64,000 nucleotides of DNA from Aquilaria yunnanensis. Lineage: Eukaryota; Streptophyta; Magnoliopsida; Malvales; Thymelaeaceae. The stretch spans positions 90,460,001 through 90,524,000 of the forward strand of contig CM077597.1 in assembly GCA_039654915.1 (NCBI GenBank). The letters run 5' to 3'. The notes under the pieces were generated by a model. That model saw nothing but the letters and a program-made list of their open reading frames with translations, was not told the DNA's origin and ran no database searches. A program made the translations under genes and the position numbers. How positions within the stretch are numbered: the first letter of the stretch is position 1; each line of letters starts with the position of its first letter. Positions 23,389-34,100 of the stretch are shown here, one piece after another.

Positions 23389-23937
23389 CTATAAGTCGGG
23401 GATTTGCTTCCCATCTAGTTTTCTTACAAACTGACAAACGGGGTCGTTTAAAATCACATTCCCAAGACTGTAACGGTTTCGTTCTTTATGGTAAGTCCTC
23501 CATAAACCGATAATTTCACCTTGCACTTTTCCACAAGAATGCGTTTCAAGAGTCTCTCGGATATCTTTCAGAGACTCCTTACGCAGGCCATTCTTAATGA
23601 ATTTTCTTTTATCTTCACGATTTATGGAGATGTATCCTAAAGAGCGACATTTAGTATTACAATTCCATCGCCCACATTTATAACACACGCCTAGTCTCTT
23701 TGCTCTTCGCCTTTTGGCATAACGGCTTTTACCTAAACCGGGCATACAGGGCACAAATGCATCTGAAACTTCACCAGCCGAGCGGACCTTAGCTTCGATT
23801 AGCCACCGCACATTATCAGGAATGCCTTTGTGCATAAAGACTCTAATCCTTTCACATCTAGCTTGGTAAATCATTTTAAGAACATTTATTGGGATGGAAG
23901 GAAAGTATTTTCGCATGGCGGAAAGAGTAGAATCCAT
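23389..23937 (-). CDS. Zinc-cluster nucleic-acid-binding-protein-like ORF, copy 2 (middle)
   Basis: This intact 182-aa ORF is colinear with its two neighbours without a single insertion or deletion and is roughly three quarters identical to each. It keeps the basic patch KRRRAKRL, the cluster CYKCGRWNCNTKC (CX2CX4CX3C), KFIKNG and the NDPVCQFVRKLD tail. The second Pro-Gly position reads SLG instead of SPG. Frame and spacing of all four Cys are conserved while many other residues differ, which argues for past selection on the protein. It lies 264 bases downstream (sense) of copy 3's end region and has its own TATA-like box. It is a nucleic-acid-binding protein by resemblance; function is unproven. 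Confidence 0.82.
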   Translation of the reverse strand: MDSTLSAMRKYFPSIPINVLKMIYQARCERIRVFMHKGIPDNVRWLIEAKVRSAGEVSDAFVPCMPGLGKSRYAKRRRAKRLGVCYKCGRWNCNTKCRSLGYISINREDKRKFIKNGLRKESLKDIRETLETHSCGKVQGEIIGLWRTYHKERNRYSLGNVILNDPVCQFVRKLDGKQIPDL

Positions 23938-24057
23938 TGATAAAAGAAGAATTTGAGAGAAGAGATGAAGAAATCAGTTGTTGTAGGAGACTGGAATAAC
24001 CGACTTTAGAAGTCACGGGGTATCTTATCCGCTTCTTCATCAGAAGGAAGAACACGC

Positions 24058-24064
24058 ATTTATA
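24058..24064 (-). promoter_or_regulatory. TATA-like box upstream of zinc-cluster copy 2
   Basis: TATAAAT in the same actataaatgcgtgttcttcc context as copy 1, about 120 bases before the ATG at 23937. Confidence 0.45.
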
Positions 24065-24226
24065 GTGATAAAAAGGGATAACGTGTCAATTACACTTAGG
24101 GGAGCATGTACATCTGTCAAAAGAAAATGCAAACTTTTCCAAATATAACAAACTGTATGTATAGTAATTGTGACTGTGGCTCACATCTTCCACTGGTTTT
24201 TCGTCCAGTAACGGCATTAACGGCTT

Positions 24227-24775
24227 CTATGAGTCGAGGATTTGCTTCCCATCCAGTTTTCTTACAAGCTGGCAAACAGGGTCATTTACAGTCAGATTCC
24301 CGGGACTGTAACGGTTTCGTTCTTCATGAAAAATGCTCCACAAACCAAGTAGTTCACGTTGCACAGATCCACAAGAATGCGTCTCAAGAGTCAATTGGAT
24401 ATCATCCAACGAGTCTTTACTCAGGCCATTCTTAATGAATCGTATTTTATCTTCTCGATTATCAGAGATCATCCCTAAAGAACGACATTTAGTATTACAA
24501 GTCCACCGTCCACATTTATGGCAGACTTGTAACCTTTTCGCTCTTCGCTTTTTGGCATAAGAGCTTTTGCCTATACCAGGAATGTGAGACACAAATGCCT
24601 CTGGGATTTCACCTGCTAGACGAACCTTGGCTTCGATTAACCACCGCACATCTTCAGGGATTCCTTTGTGCATCAGAACTCTTAATCGTTCACAGCGAAC
24701 TTGGTAGATCTTTTTGAGGATGTTCATTGGGAGAGAAGGGAAATACTTTCGCAAGGCGGAAAAAGTAGGATCCAT
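24227..24775 (-). CDS. Zinc-cluster nucleic-acid-binding-protein-like ORF, copy 3 (sense-order first)
   Basis: This intact 182-aa ORF has the same architecture: helical N-terminal half with MHKGIPEDVRWLIEAKVR, basic patch KKRRAKRL, cluster CHKCGRWTCNTKC, RFIKNG, and tail NDPVCQLVRKLD. Start-to-start distances between the three copies are about 813 and 838 bp, so they arose by tandem duplication of one unit. The 5' flanks are similar to each other (cggatac/taag-tactccgtgact near -70). A weak ATATAAAA word lies farther upstream near 24925. No similarity to host gene families was recognised. Confidence 0.82.
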   Translation of the reverse strand: MDPTFSALRKYFPSLPMNILKKIYQVRCERLRVLMHKGIPEDVRWLIEAKVRLAGEIPEAFVSHIPGIGKSSYAKKRRAKRLQVCHKCGRWTCNTKCRSLGMISDNREDKIRFIKNGLSKDSLDDIQLTLETHSCGSVQRELLGLWSIFHEERNRYSPGNLTVNDPVCQLVRKLDGKQILDS

Positions 24776-27700
24776 TTTCTAGGAGGAAGTAAAAGAAAGA
24801 AGGGGTGAAGGAATCAGTTATTATGGGCAACTGAGAGAACCGACTTGAGAGTCACGGAGTACCGTATCCGCCGTTTAACCGGAAAAGTAGATCCTACTTC
24901 ATTTTGATAGATATTTTTTTTTTTTATATTCCATCGAGCTGACGTCGATCCAGTCCTCGATTATTGAATCCATTGTCCGCTTTTGACAAATTTTCAACGA
25001 CAATATTTCTTGATGTCTGCCTTATCTTTGACTATCTCTTATCTTGGATGCTGCTAAGTTGACATCAATCCTGTCCTTCCAGGTGTAGCCTCGATTATTG
25101 AATCAATTGCCAGGCTTTTGACAATATTGTCTATTTTATATATATATTTTTTTTATATCTGCCTTATCCTTGGCTATAGCTATCTCTTATCTTGGATACT
25201 ACTAGCTGGCGTCAATCCTATCCTTCCAGGTGTAGCCTCGATTATTGAATCGGTAGCCAAGCTTTTGACAACATTGTCTACTTTATCCTTGAATTCCTGA
25301 TGCGGGTTGGTCCCGCATATTAGCTGTGTATCCAGTGATAGATTGGTAAAAGCTGATGACATTGAGATCTCAGCTTATACTGCTGTAACTGTGCTGTGAA
25401 TGTGATTCCCGTTTGGTCCTTGTTATGTAAAGGCTATATATGCATGATATGAAATGCATGAATGCAGAGCATGTGTAACTAATGGCTTTTTTTTTTTTGT
25501 ATGGATCTAGTTCTTTATGTCTTTGTTTTACTGGATCCTCTTTATGATGGCCTTCTTGGACTATCATTGAATCTCTTTATGCTTTTCAGCTTTTGTTCGC
25601 TGCCTCAAAAGCCCAACTCTTTTCAAAATCCGCTTTCTTTGACTTGTTCTTGAATTTTGGCCTCAATTTCTTTAATGTTCGCTCGCCTCATACTTTATAT
25701 CTCTTCAAATACTCATCCCTTGTCATGGATTTCATACTATCAAAGGCTTGACTTTCAATGTTTCATTGTCCCTTTTCTTGTGGCCGTGTCGACACTTGTT
25801 TACCCCCATGTTACAGTCCGAATGATTGCTCTTCCTTATACTCAGGTTCTGATCCATAAGACTTACCCCCTTGTCTATTGAGCTTCTTTCTTGGCAGTGC
25901 TCTTCTTACGCTTAGTAGAGACTACTTTGCCCCCTTGAATATGGTGTTTATGTGGATAAAAGGTATCATCTCATCTTCGATTTAACAGAAGGTTGAGCAT
26001 TTCTAGACCTTTGTGATGGTCCTTGATCATGAATTTCTCTTACAAGAACCACATCTTATTAAAGAAAGACTCAAGCTATCTCCTTACTTTTAAGTCTACA
26101 TACATTAATGAATAATGGTTTGGCCTTAAAGAAAAACTTTCATCAATTTGTAAAGCTTGACAAAGTAATTTACGGTCTTTGTTTTTAATTAAAATATCCT
26201 GCCATTCTTCCCCTTCCAACTCGAAGACATAAACTGTGCAAGGCAATAAGGTAGAAACATGATTCACAAGGATAGCCTTTTAGCTGAATGAAGATGATAT
26301 CGAGAGGTAACTGTTAGGTGTGAAGAAAATTAAGTTTGAATGTTTTTTTTTTGTTTTGTTTTGTTTTTTAGCTGAATGAGAATAATATTAAGAGGTAAAT
26401 ATTAGGTCTGAGTAAAGTTAGGTTTGAGTGGTGTGAAAGAAGGGTGTTTTAATACTACTCGTGAGCAGTATTAAATAAGGTAGAAACATGGTTTGCAATG
26501 ATAGCCTTTTAACTGAATGAGGATGTTCGGTTTGAGAAAAGTTAAATTTAAGTGGTGTGGAATAAGGGTCTTTTAATACTACTCGTGAGCAGTATTAAAT
26601 AAGGTAGAAACATGTTTCACAATGATAGTCTTTTAGCTGAATGAGGATGATAAGTCTGAGGAAAGTTAAGTTTAAGTGGTTTGAAAGAAGGGTCTTTTAA
26701 TACTACTCGTGAGCAAATTTGATTATGGTAAAAAAAAACTTAATAGTGATGACCTCAAACTTGCCACGTTTTCTAGAAAGTTGGACCTCATCTGTTGCCC
26801 CCCAACTATCGTAATCTTTATGTACGCTTGTCTTGAGGGTTGCTTTTGTCTTCTAAACCGCCTTTGCAGGTTTTCAGTCTAGAATCCATAGCTCACTTTT
26901 TTTCTTTTTCTTTTTTTGGCTCTAACTTGAGCTTCATTTCTTTTCTTTTTTGTTTGTTTTTTTTTTTTGTTTCCCTTTCCTTTTTTTTTTGTGAGCTATG
27001 GTGATGACATACTTGATAACTCTCTTGAAGTGAGATGACTCAAGTGGCCTTGCTTGCTCGTGCTTGTTCTTAGTCATTTTTGGTTTTGAATTTTCCCTTG
27101 TTGTCTTTTGATGGAAGGGATGAATTTCTCTTTTCGGAGTTTGTGTTGCAAAGAACTGAGATCATAGCCCTCTTGAAGTGAAATGATTCAAGTGGCCTTA
27201 GTTGCTTGTGTTTGCTCTCAGTCTCTCTTTTTTTTTGTTTTGGATTTTCCCTTTAATGGCTTTTGATGGAAGGGAGGAACTTCTTTCCTTTGTTGGAATT
27301 TGTGTTGTGGAGAACTGAGAATTTTTTTTTTTGTATTGAGCATTTGTGAGAATTGGGAGACCACTGAAGTCATTTAATATGAGAGCTAACTTCTTTAGAA
27401 GTTAATCCCGGACTCCTTGCAAGGATGTTGATAACCACTGTGAGTTTTTTTTTTTAAGAGTTGGGGTGCAACATATGAAATCATTCTTGCTAGATTTAGT
27501 AGTACTTTCCAGATCATCACTATCAAATCTCCCTTAACTTTTTATTTTCACCCACGAGTAGTATCATTTAGAAAGCAAAGTATGATGGCAATAATAGTTA
27601 GTGCAATGGTAAAGATTGAGAGATAGAGGTAAAAATGAAATTTTTGGTAAAAAGTGGTAGAATGTGTAGGTGTAATAATTGAATTAAAAAGTGGTATAAT

Positions 27701-28063
27701 GCACACATAACATCTTTTTGTTGGAGAACAAAAAGGATTACCGGTTGTCAAAAAGTAAAGTGTGATGACAATAATGGATAGTATAATGGCAAAGAGTGTA
27801 TAAATGGAAAGTAGTAGAATGCACGCATTACATCTTTTTGTTGTACCAGAAAAAGAATACCAAGTGTCCATCTAACAAAGACTACACCCTAGATTCTGGA
27901 CTAAATCTAGGAGATTTTTACTATTAGATTACTTTTGCAAGCTTTCAAAGATACAAGTTTATTCAAAGGATTCCTTGTCATTCAAAAGTGTGTGCGGACT
28001 ATTAGGTCAGATCTGACTTGGAGCCCTTCCAAAATCAATGTAATTCCAGCTCAAAATCTTCAC
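24776..28063. repeat. 3.3 kb non-coding part of element, built from local tandem duplications
   Basis: No open frame with family features is present where pol would be expected. Instead there are at least four local duplications: about 24945-25285 (~130-bp unit with gtagcctcgattattgaatc, 2-3 copies); about 26240-26715 (~125-bp unit, about 4 copies, several with the palindrome aatactactcgtgagcagta); about 27005-27330 (~165-bp unit, 2 copies with caagtggcctt); and about 27545-27860 (2-3 copies with tacatctttttgttg). The 107-codon minus frame at 27548-27871 overlaps the last set and is not supported as a gene. Confidence 0.75.
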
Positions 28064-28205
28064 TTTCAATTACCAATCACATCGGGCCTAGCAGCTTGAC
28101 CTCGGTTTTGTTTGATTTGTAGAGGAATGGCCTTGGGACTTGACGGCTTAAGAGTAGGTTTTGAGATTGGTATAGCATTGACTTTTTGTTCTTTAATGAT
28201 CACAT
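28064..28205 (-). pseudogene. Decayed post-gag (gag-pro linker) remnant, frameshifted
   Basis: Directly after gag, another minus frame continues from about 28220 as FYDDVNVIIKEQKVN, then PISKPTLKPSSPKAIPLQIK, and stops near 28064. This Pro/Lys-rich continuation is what normally follows the second Cys-His motif in Gag-Pro linkers of Ty3/gypsy elements. Gag itself leaves this frame by what looks like a 1-base shift within the last codons (ending IVFMMM). The protease and everything downstream are missing, so this is the scar of pol loss. Confidence 0.6.
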
Positions 28206-29957
28206 TCACATCATCATAAAAACGATAAGTTGGGATGAGTCTATGAGTCTTTGCAGATTCTTACGGAATTCTGAGCATTCTTGGATAGAATGACTCTTAC
28301 TGTCATGAAAGTTGCACCATTCCTCATCTTCAACTTCTTCATGTCCAAAAGAAGGCTTTCCCATGATAATCCCTTCTTTCACAAGGCATGAATATACATG
28401 CTTAAGAGGGGTTATGATATCATTGACTGACTTTTTCATCAGCCGGTGTTCTTCTATCATATTGACTGGTTTTTCTTGATGAGGCGGCAATGGATTGTGA
28501 GTGACGTTCGGTTCATCGGAAAAGTCCAACCACTTTGATTCGATTAATTGTTGGACTATACGTTTCAATGCTGTGCAATTTTCCAAGCCATGGCCTGGAA
28601 CGCCATCATGATATGGGCAAGTTATGTTGGGGTCATACCACGTTGGATATGGGGGTCCAAATGGATTTGTAGGAATTGGACGGATAAGTTGACTTTCTAT
28701 GAGTTTTGGATACAACTCAGTGTAAGTCATGGGAATTGGTGCAAAAACTTCTTTTGGTTTTTGTGTGGGTACTGGAGGAGTCGGAACAGGTGGCCGTAAC
28801 TGATTAGGCCTGTTGAGAGGATAATTGTTGGGCCTATTGGGAGGATAATCATTAGGCCTATTGGAAGGATAATCATTGGGCATATTGGGAGGATAGTCAT
28901 TGGGCCTATTGGTAGGATAATAATTGGGCCTTTTGGCATAATAGGATAGGCGAGGACCGGTAGCCACAGTGCCTACGAGGGGAATCCCTCTTTCGCGTCC
29001 TATTTGTTGTACTTCTTCATCTTTTGTTCTGGATGGTCCTCCTCTTTTCATAGGATCACTAAAGGACTCAGCAATCTTCCCAGTCCTAATCCCATGCTCG
29101 ATCCTTTCTCCAGACATGACAACATCGGAGAAATTAGTTGCCGAATTGCCAATGAGTTTGTCATAATATGGGTATTTCAGTGTCTGGACAAACAAAGTGA
29201 CCATTTCTTTTTCTGTCATGGGTGGCTGAACTTGTGCAGCTAAGTCCCTCCACCGTTGGGCATATTCCTTGAAAGTTTCTGGCTTTTTCTTCTCCATGTT
29301 TTGGAGAGTTTGGCGATCCGGAGCCAAGTCCATAACATGTTTATAGTTGCCGATGAAGGCCTGAGCAAGGTCATTCCAAGTTTTGATGTTTCTTGGTCCT
29401 TGACTTAGATACCACTGCAATGCTGATTTTGTGAGACTTTCCTGAAAAAGTGCAATCCACACCTTTTCATCTTTTGTGAGTGGTTGTAGTCTCCTTAGGA
29501 ACAGTGTGATGTGAGTGATGGGATCACTCGTTCCATCGTATTTTACAAAATCCGGTACTTTAAAGTCCGAAGGGATTATGACGTCTGGCACTAAGCAGAG
29601 GTCATCCACTGAGAGAGATCCGAATATATTACCTCCTTCAATGGCTCGCAGTCTCTTCTCTATTGTTTCGAGTTTTTGAGATTCTCCTTCTTCCTTTGGT
29701 GGTGTCTTCTTCTCTTCATACACAGTGTCTTGTTTCAGGTGAACACTAGCAGACTGTCCTGGTTCTTGAAACAGGTTTTCTTGGACTGAGACTCGTTGTG
29801 GGGTGAATCCCGGAGTATAAGTGGGATCTTGTGCTTCTTTGATGGGAACTTGAGTTGCTTTCCCTTTGATTATTTCCATCAATTGTCTCATTTGTTCTGC
29901 CATACTTTCAATCTTGGACTCTATATCTATGAGACGTCCTTCAGTTTGCTCTGCCAT
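28206..29957 (-). CDS. gag: Gag polyprotein of Ty3/gypsy-type element
   Basis: This intact 583-aa ORF supplies the structural protein of the virus-like particle. Order: N-terminal coiled coil (about 1-35); second helical/charged stretch (about 85-107); retrotrans_gag core (about 125-295, with FVKYDGTSDP, LQWYLSQG, FKEYAQRWRDLAAQV); Asn-Tyr-Pro-rich tandem octapeptides of the NRPNDYPP type, about six copies (343-386); then two zinc-knuckle-like motifs, C447-x2-H-x5-H-x4-C461 and C548-x2-H-x4-H-x4-C561, which use His at the second ligand instead of the standard CX2C. It starts with the first Met, after a leader of about 1.2 kb. No protease motif (D-S/T-G) follows. Intact coding in a young insertion suggests the protein is still used, perhaps with polymerase supplied in trans. 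Confidence 0.92.
   Translation of the reverse strand: MAEQTEGRLIDIESKIESMAEQMRQLMEIIKGKATQVPIKEAQDPTYTPGFTPQRVSVQENLFQEPGQSASVHLKQDTVYEEKKTPPKEEGESQKLETIEKRLRAIEGGNIFGSLSVDDLCLVPDVIIPSDFKVPDFVKYDGTSDPITHITLFLRRLQPLTKDEKVWIALFQESLTKSALQWYLSQGPRNIKTWNDLAQAFIGNYKHVMDLAPDRQTLQNMEKKKPETFKEYAQRWRDLAAQVQPPMTEKEMVTLFVQTLKYPYYDKLIGNSATNFSDVVMSGERIEHGIRTGKIAESFSDPMKRGGPSRTKDEEVQQIGRERGIPLVGTVATGPRLSYYAKRPNYYPTNRPNDYPPNMPNDYPSNRPNDYPPNRPNNYPLNRPNQLRPPVPTPPVPTQKPKEVFAPIPMTYTELYPKLIESQLIRPIPTNPFGPPYPTWYDPNITCPYHDGVPGHGLENCTALKRIVQQLIESKWLDFSDEPNVTHNPLPPHQEKPVNMIEEHRLMKKSVNDIITPLKHVYSCLVKEGIIMGKPSFGHEEVEDEEWCNFHDSKSHSIQECSEFRKNLQRLIDSSQLIVFMMM
28800..28945 (-). repeat. 24-bp tandem repeats within gag
   Basis: About six copies of a 24-bp unit (ggcctattgggaggataatc on the plus strand) encode the NRPNDYPP-like octapeptides. 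Copies differ mainly in one or two codons. Confidence 0.85.
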
Positions 29958-31155
29958 TAGTCTTGTTTGGAGCCGAGTTGAATATCGGTGTTGAGGTCCA
30001 ATTTTACCTTTTTAAAGGAATATTTATTTTATTAGATTCTATGCGTATATGATTGATGTGATGGATGCATGCAATGAGATTATGTTTTTATCAAAATTTA
30101 TATGCACGTGATTGATGTAATGGAATGCATGCAATGAGATTATTTTTATCAGATTTTATATGCGTGTGATTGATGTAATGGATGCATGCAATATAAAGTG
30201 AGATTATGTTTTTATCAGACTTTATATGCACGTGATTAATGTAATGGAATGCATGCAATGAGATTATTTTTATCAGATTTTATATGCATGTGATTAATGT
30301 AATGGAATGCATGCAATGAGATTATTTTTATCAGATTTTATATGCGTGTGATTGATGTAATGGAATGCATGCAATGAGATTATTTTTATCATACTTTATA
30401 TGCACGTGATTAATGTAATGGAATGCATGCAATGAGTGAGTTTGCTTATCCATTATCGTAGAACTTCAAAACTTTTAGTTGTCATTATAAAGACCAAAAA
30501 GTTAGCATAATTTGATGCGTGGTTTTGATGCATGAAGAATAATTGTACAAGAAAGATAAGGTTATTAATAAGTTAAATAGCAATTAACAACTCATGAAGT
30601 ATTATGGAAAAATGAATTAAAACCATAAATATAAGACACGAAGAAAATAAAAGTGTAGAGCAACAACATAGCATAACAAGGACGTGCTTATGGCGTTGGT
30701 AAAATGGTAGAAATTCTATGGTTAGTTCTATGGTTAAGTGGGGAGTTCTATATGCATAAGGTAGCTTATCAAAAAGGCAAGGGATAGTTCCCGAATCCCG
30801 TCACTAAATCATAGTGACGGCCCGATTCCTTACCCTCTAGGGTTAATGTAAGGAATGGATTAATTCGAGTCGTAGCTTTTCGTGGGCCCATGCAGAGACT
30901 AACCGTCTCAGAAGGCAATACACTACTTTGCTACTTTGAAACCGGTGAAGGCTTGGAGACCGTGGCCTCACAAGGACAGCAACACCAATTCCGCTTAGAA
31001 AGAATCGTGTTTGATTTAAGGAAGCTCGGGTATAGAGCTTCATATTGTGAATGCATTATGCATGTTTAGAATAAGTAAATATAACATATAAATCCACATA
31101 ATAAGCAAAGTAAATCAAAACAAATCAACTTTAGGCTCGACTCACTAACGTGGAG
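29958..31155 (-). other. Element leader between PBS and gag
   Basis: This is about 1.2 kb of untranslated leader. It contains the 58-bp tandem array at 30036-30440. A moderately GC-rich stretch follows at about 30780-31030, with an inverted repeat (gtcactaaatcatagtgac near 30800) and short ORFs only. RNA packaging and dimerisation signals would be expected here, but none can be identified by eye. Confidence 0.6.
30036..30440. repeat. 58-bp tandem repeat in leader, about seven copies
   Basis: Units read tatatgcacgtgattgatg then taatggaatgcatgcaatga and gattatttttatcag. Alternate copies carry gcacgtga (containing the CACGTG-like G-box core) or gcgtgtga, and all carry the palindromic atgcatgca word. 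Confidence 0.88.
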
Positions 31156-31173
31156 TCCCCAGTGGAGTCGCCA
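31156..31173 (-). promoter_or_regulatory. Primer-binding site
   Basis: On the minus strand TGGCGACTCCACTGGGGA lies three bases (gct) after the LTR end CA. It starts with TGG, the complement of the tRNA 3' CCA. Sites of this TGGCGACTCC type are, from memory, frequent in Tat/Ogre-like plant elements and attributed to tRNA-Arg; the tRNA was not verified here. The first 11 bases (TGGCGACTCCA) also occur within the LTR end at 31197-31207. Confidence 0.85.
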
Positions 31174-31176
31174 AGC

Positions 31177-34100
31177 TGTGGCAACGTCGGGTTTTCTGGA
31201 GTCGCCACCAATCAGTTTACTTAGGTCGATTGGTCACCTTAAAATTGGTCTGCGAGAGTTCGGAGATCGGGAGTACGGTTACGTTAAAACAACTTTGTTA
31301 AAACGCCCAAAAAATTGGCACCTTAGTTGATTTTAATTTTGTTTTGCTTTGCTTTTAAATAATTCTCAGTTAATTTTCAAAATTAGAAATTTTAACTGGA
31401 TTAGTCGAAATGTGGATTTTTAAATTAATTAATTTGTATGAAATTTTATACTTCCGAACCATGGACTCTGCCGAGTCATTTGGACACGGAAGATTTGATT
31501 CCGAACCATGGACTCTGCCGAGTCATTTGGACACGGAATTTGGTGAAATTTAAATAATTTAATCCATATTGTAAACATGGATTTTTATCTTTGTATTTAT
31601 TTAATTTATTTATTTTAAAAAGTTTGATATTTTCCAAACCGTAGATCCTACCGGATCATCCGGATATGGAATTTAATTTGCTGGTTTGCAATCTGGATTT
31701 CGTTATTCAATTTTAATTAATTTTTAATATCCAAACCATGGATCTTGACAGACCACCTGGACATGGATATAATCCGTCTTAGGATTTTATCAAACCTACT
31801 AAGAACGGATTTGCAAACATTTGAATGCTTCTTAACCAATAATTTGGTGCACATTAGATGTATTACAAGAATTAAAATTAAACTATTGTAAAAAATAAAG
31901 ATAAATAAATATGCATAAATATACATATTAAATCAAAATCCTATGTTGTTCTCCTCTGTCACTTTAATGATCAAATTAATTGTAAGGGTAAGCTAATAAT
32001 AATAGAGAAAACAAAAAGGTAAAAATAAATAAAAATTTGCTGTCAGTGACTAGTCTGTAAAATAAAAAAAAGTTAGTGATTGAATGAATGAATATGAAAT
32101 GATGAATGAGTAAAAGAGAGTTATACTATCAAAATAAATAATATATATATATGTATATATTTAAATTTTTGCCAAAACAGAGTCTCAGCTCAAAAATTTT
32201 TTACTTTTACTTCCCGTTCGATTCAGATGATCAGACGGTGGAGGGGAAACGGCAATTGGGTATCAACAGATACAAATGGGCAGCTTTATGAATCGAAGGA
32301 CCTTCTATCAATAGTAAATCTTCCCAAATTATTTGAACTAATGTACAGAGAACTTTTGAAGAGTGAAATTGTATACACGATTTTGAAAATATAGAGTTAT
32401 TTGAACATATCCTTTTTGTAACTTCATACCAAATCCATAGAAGTGCCCTAGCAAATTTAAGAAGCAGAAGATTTAAATTTAACACATAGTTTGCTTCTTG
32501 ATCGCAATCAAGACCGTTATGCGGAACTGTATATAAGAAGACTGAAGAACATCCAAATCAACCTGACCCTTTCAAAGTGTAACAGATTTGGTATCACTAG
32601 AACATGATTTTTTTTTCTGAACTACGGTGTTCTAAAATGTTAAAAAAAAACATAAAAAACTAAGCAAATGAACACAAGCAGGTATTAACCACCCAAATCA
32701 TATTTGTAAAGTAATACTTTTGTGCGGCTGACTATTTGCAACTATGAACAAGCAAATAACTAAATCCAATGCATCAAACCTACAAAACAGAGGAAAAATA
32801 AAAAAGAAATAAAATAAAAGTTAAATAAACATCAAACGCAAGTTATGGCAACACGTTGTACCCTGCCTATAAGAACATTGTTTAATATCTGCCATCAAAC
32901 TCAAAGAAAAACTATGAAAGTCAGTCTGATGGAAACCGTATATTATACTTAAGTAAAAAAAAAAAAAAATTGGAGGAAACGATAAAAATTCAAATAACGG
33001 ATCAAATAAAAATCAATAAATTTGTAACCAAGAGGAAGCTGGGCTTAGGTCTGGCTGAAAGGGGAGGAAAAGGAAAAAGAAGTTCCTGGTCTTGACAATT
33101 ATTTTCCGGCTGTGACCGGGTATCCGATCTCATGTCTCCGGGTCGGAAAAACCACGAACAACAAGCTGCAGATTATCCTGATGCCTACCAGATCGATGTC
33201 CAAAACTTCTTTCGTCTCTTGTCGGTGAAGGACACGAGGAAGCAGGAGGGAGCAAGTACAGAACCTTACAGGGAATCACCTTCCCGATCAAGCAGCTGCC
33301 GCCGCCAGGATCCAGGCGGCATACCACTCCCATAGCATCTGATCCCTCTACCGGCGGATTTTCGCGATGAATGCGTGGGCCGACAGGGTCCAGGCCTTGA
33401 TCCAGCGGCAGGAAACGGTGGGCGCCGTCTTGAGAGATAATCGGGAGAAGCTGAGGATGAACGCGACCTTGATGCGACTACTGCTGGAGCTGGACTCTGT
33501 TCCAGAGTTCGGCCCGACGGTGAGGGAAGAGAGGAAGAAGGTGAGCCGTCAGATCGTGGGGCTGCAGAAGATTCTGGATGGGATCACAGAGGTGAGGGTG
33601 GAGAATTATGGAGACGGGTGGTCCAAAGAGGTTTGTTCTGTTGGGACGAGGCGGTGGAGGAGATGGAGGAGCGGGCGTGATGAGGGTGAAAGAGAGAGGA
33701 TTAGTGAGAGAGATGCAGCTAGGAGAGAGAGAGCAGCTGGGAGAGCTTTGTGAGCTCCTCTCTGTCTGTTCCCCCAGGGAGAGAGAGATGAGAGAATGAT
33801 TAAGTAAAAAGAGAAGAAGAATCGAGAATGGATCAGGTGAGGCTGTTGAGCTCGTTTGTCTGGTGTGGAAAAAAAATGCAAAAGGGGGAGGAGACTTTAA
33901 TGCTAATCAGGGGAGGGTTCAGCCAGGGGAGGAATTTTCTGTTTTTAATTTTAATTTTTAATTCTTTTAATTAATTAATAATTAATTAAGAAATAATTAA
34001 TAATTAATTAATATTTCTAATACATACATACAGATATATATGTATACCTATATATATATTTTAACTAACACCATATGACAAAAATGTCCCCCATTACACT

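Noticed and set aside
24776..28063. Search for protease, reverse transcriptase, RNase H or integrase in the element
   Set aside because: No open frame of useful length and none of the usual motifs (D-S/T-G, YXDD-type, HHCC) was seen on either strand; the region is tandem-duplicated non-coding DNA.
28206..28230. Programmed frameshift at the gag end
   Set aside because: The second frame ends after about 50 codons with no protease, so a simple indel in a decayed linker is more economical.
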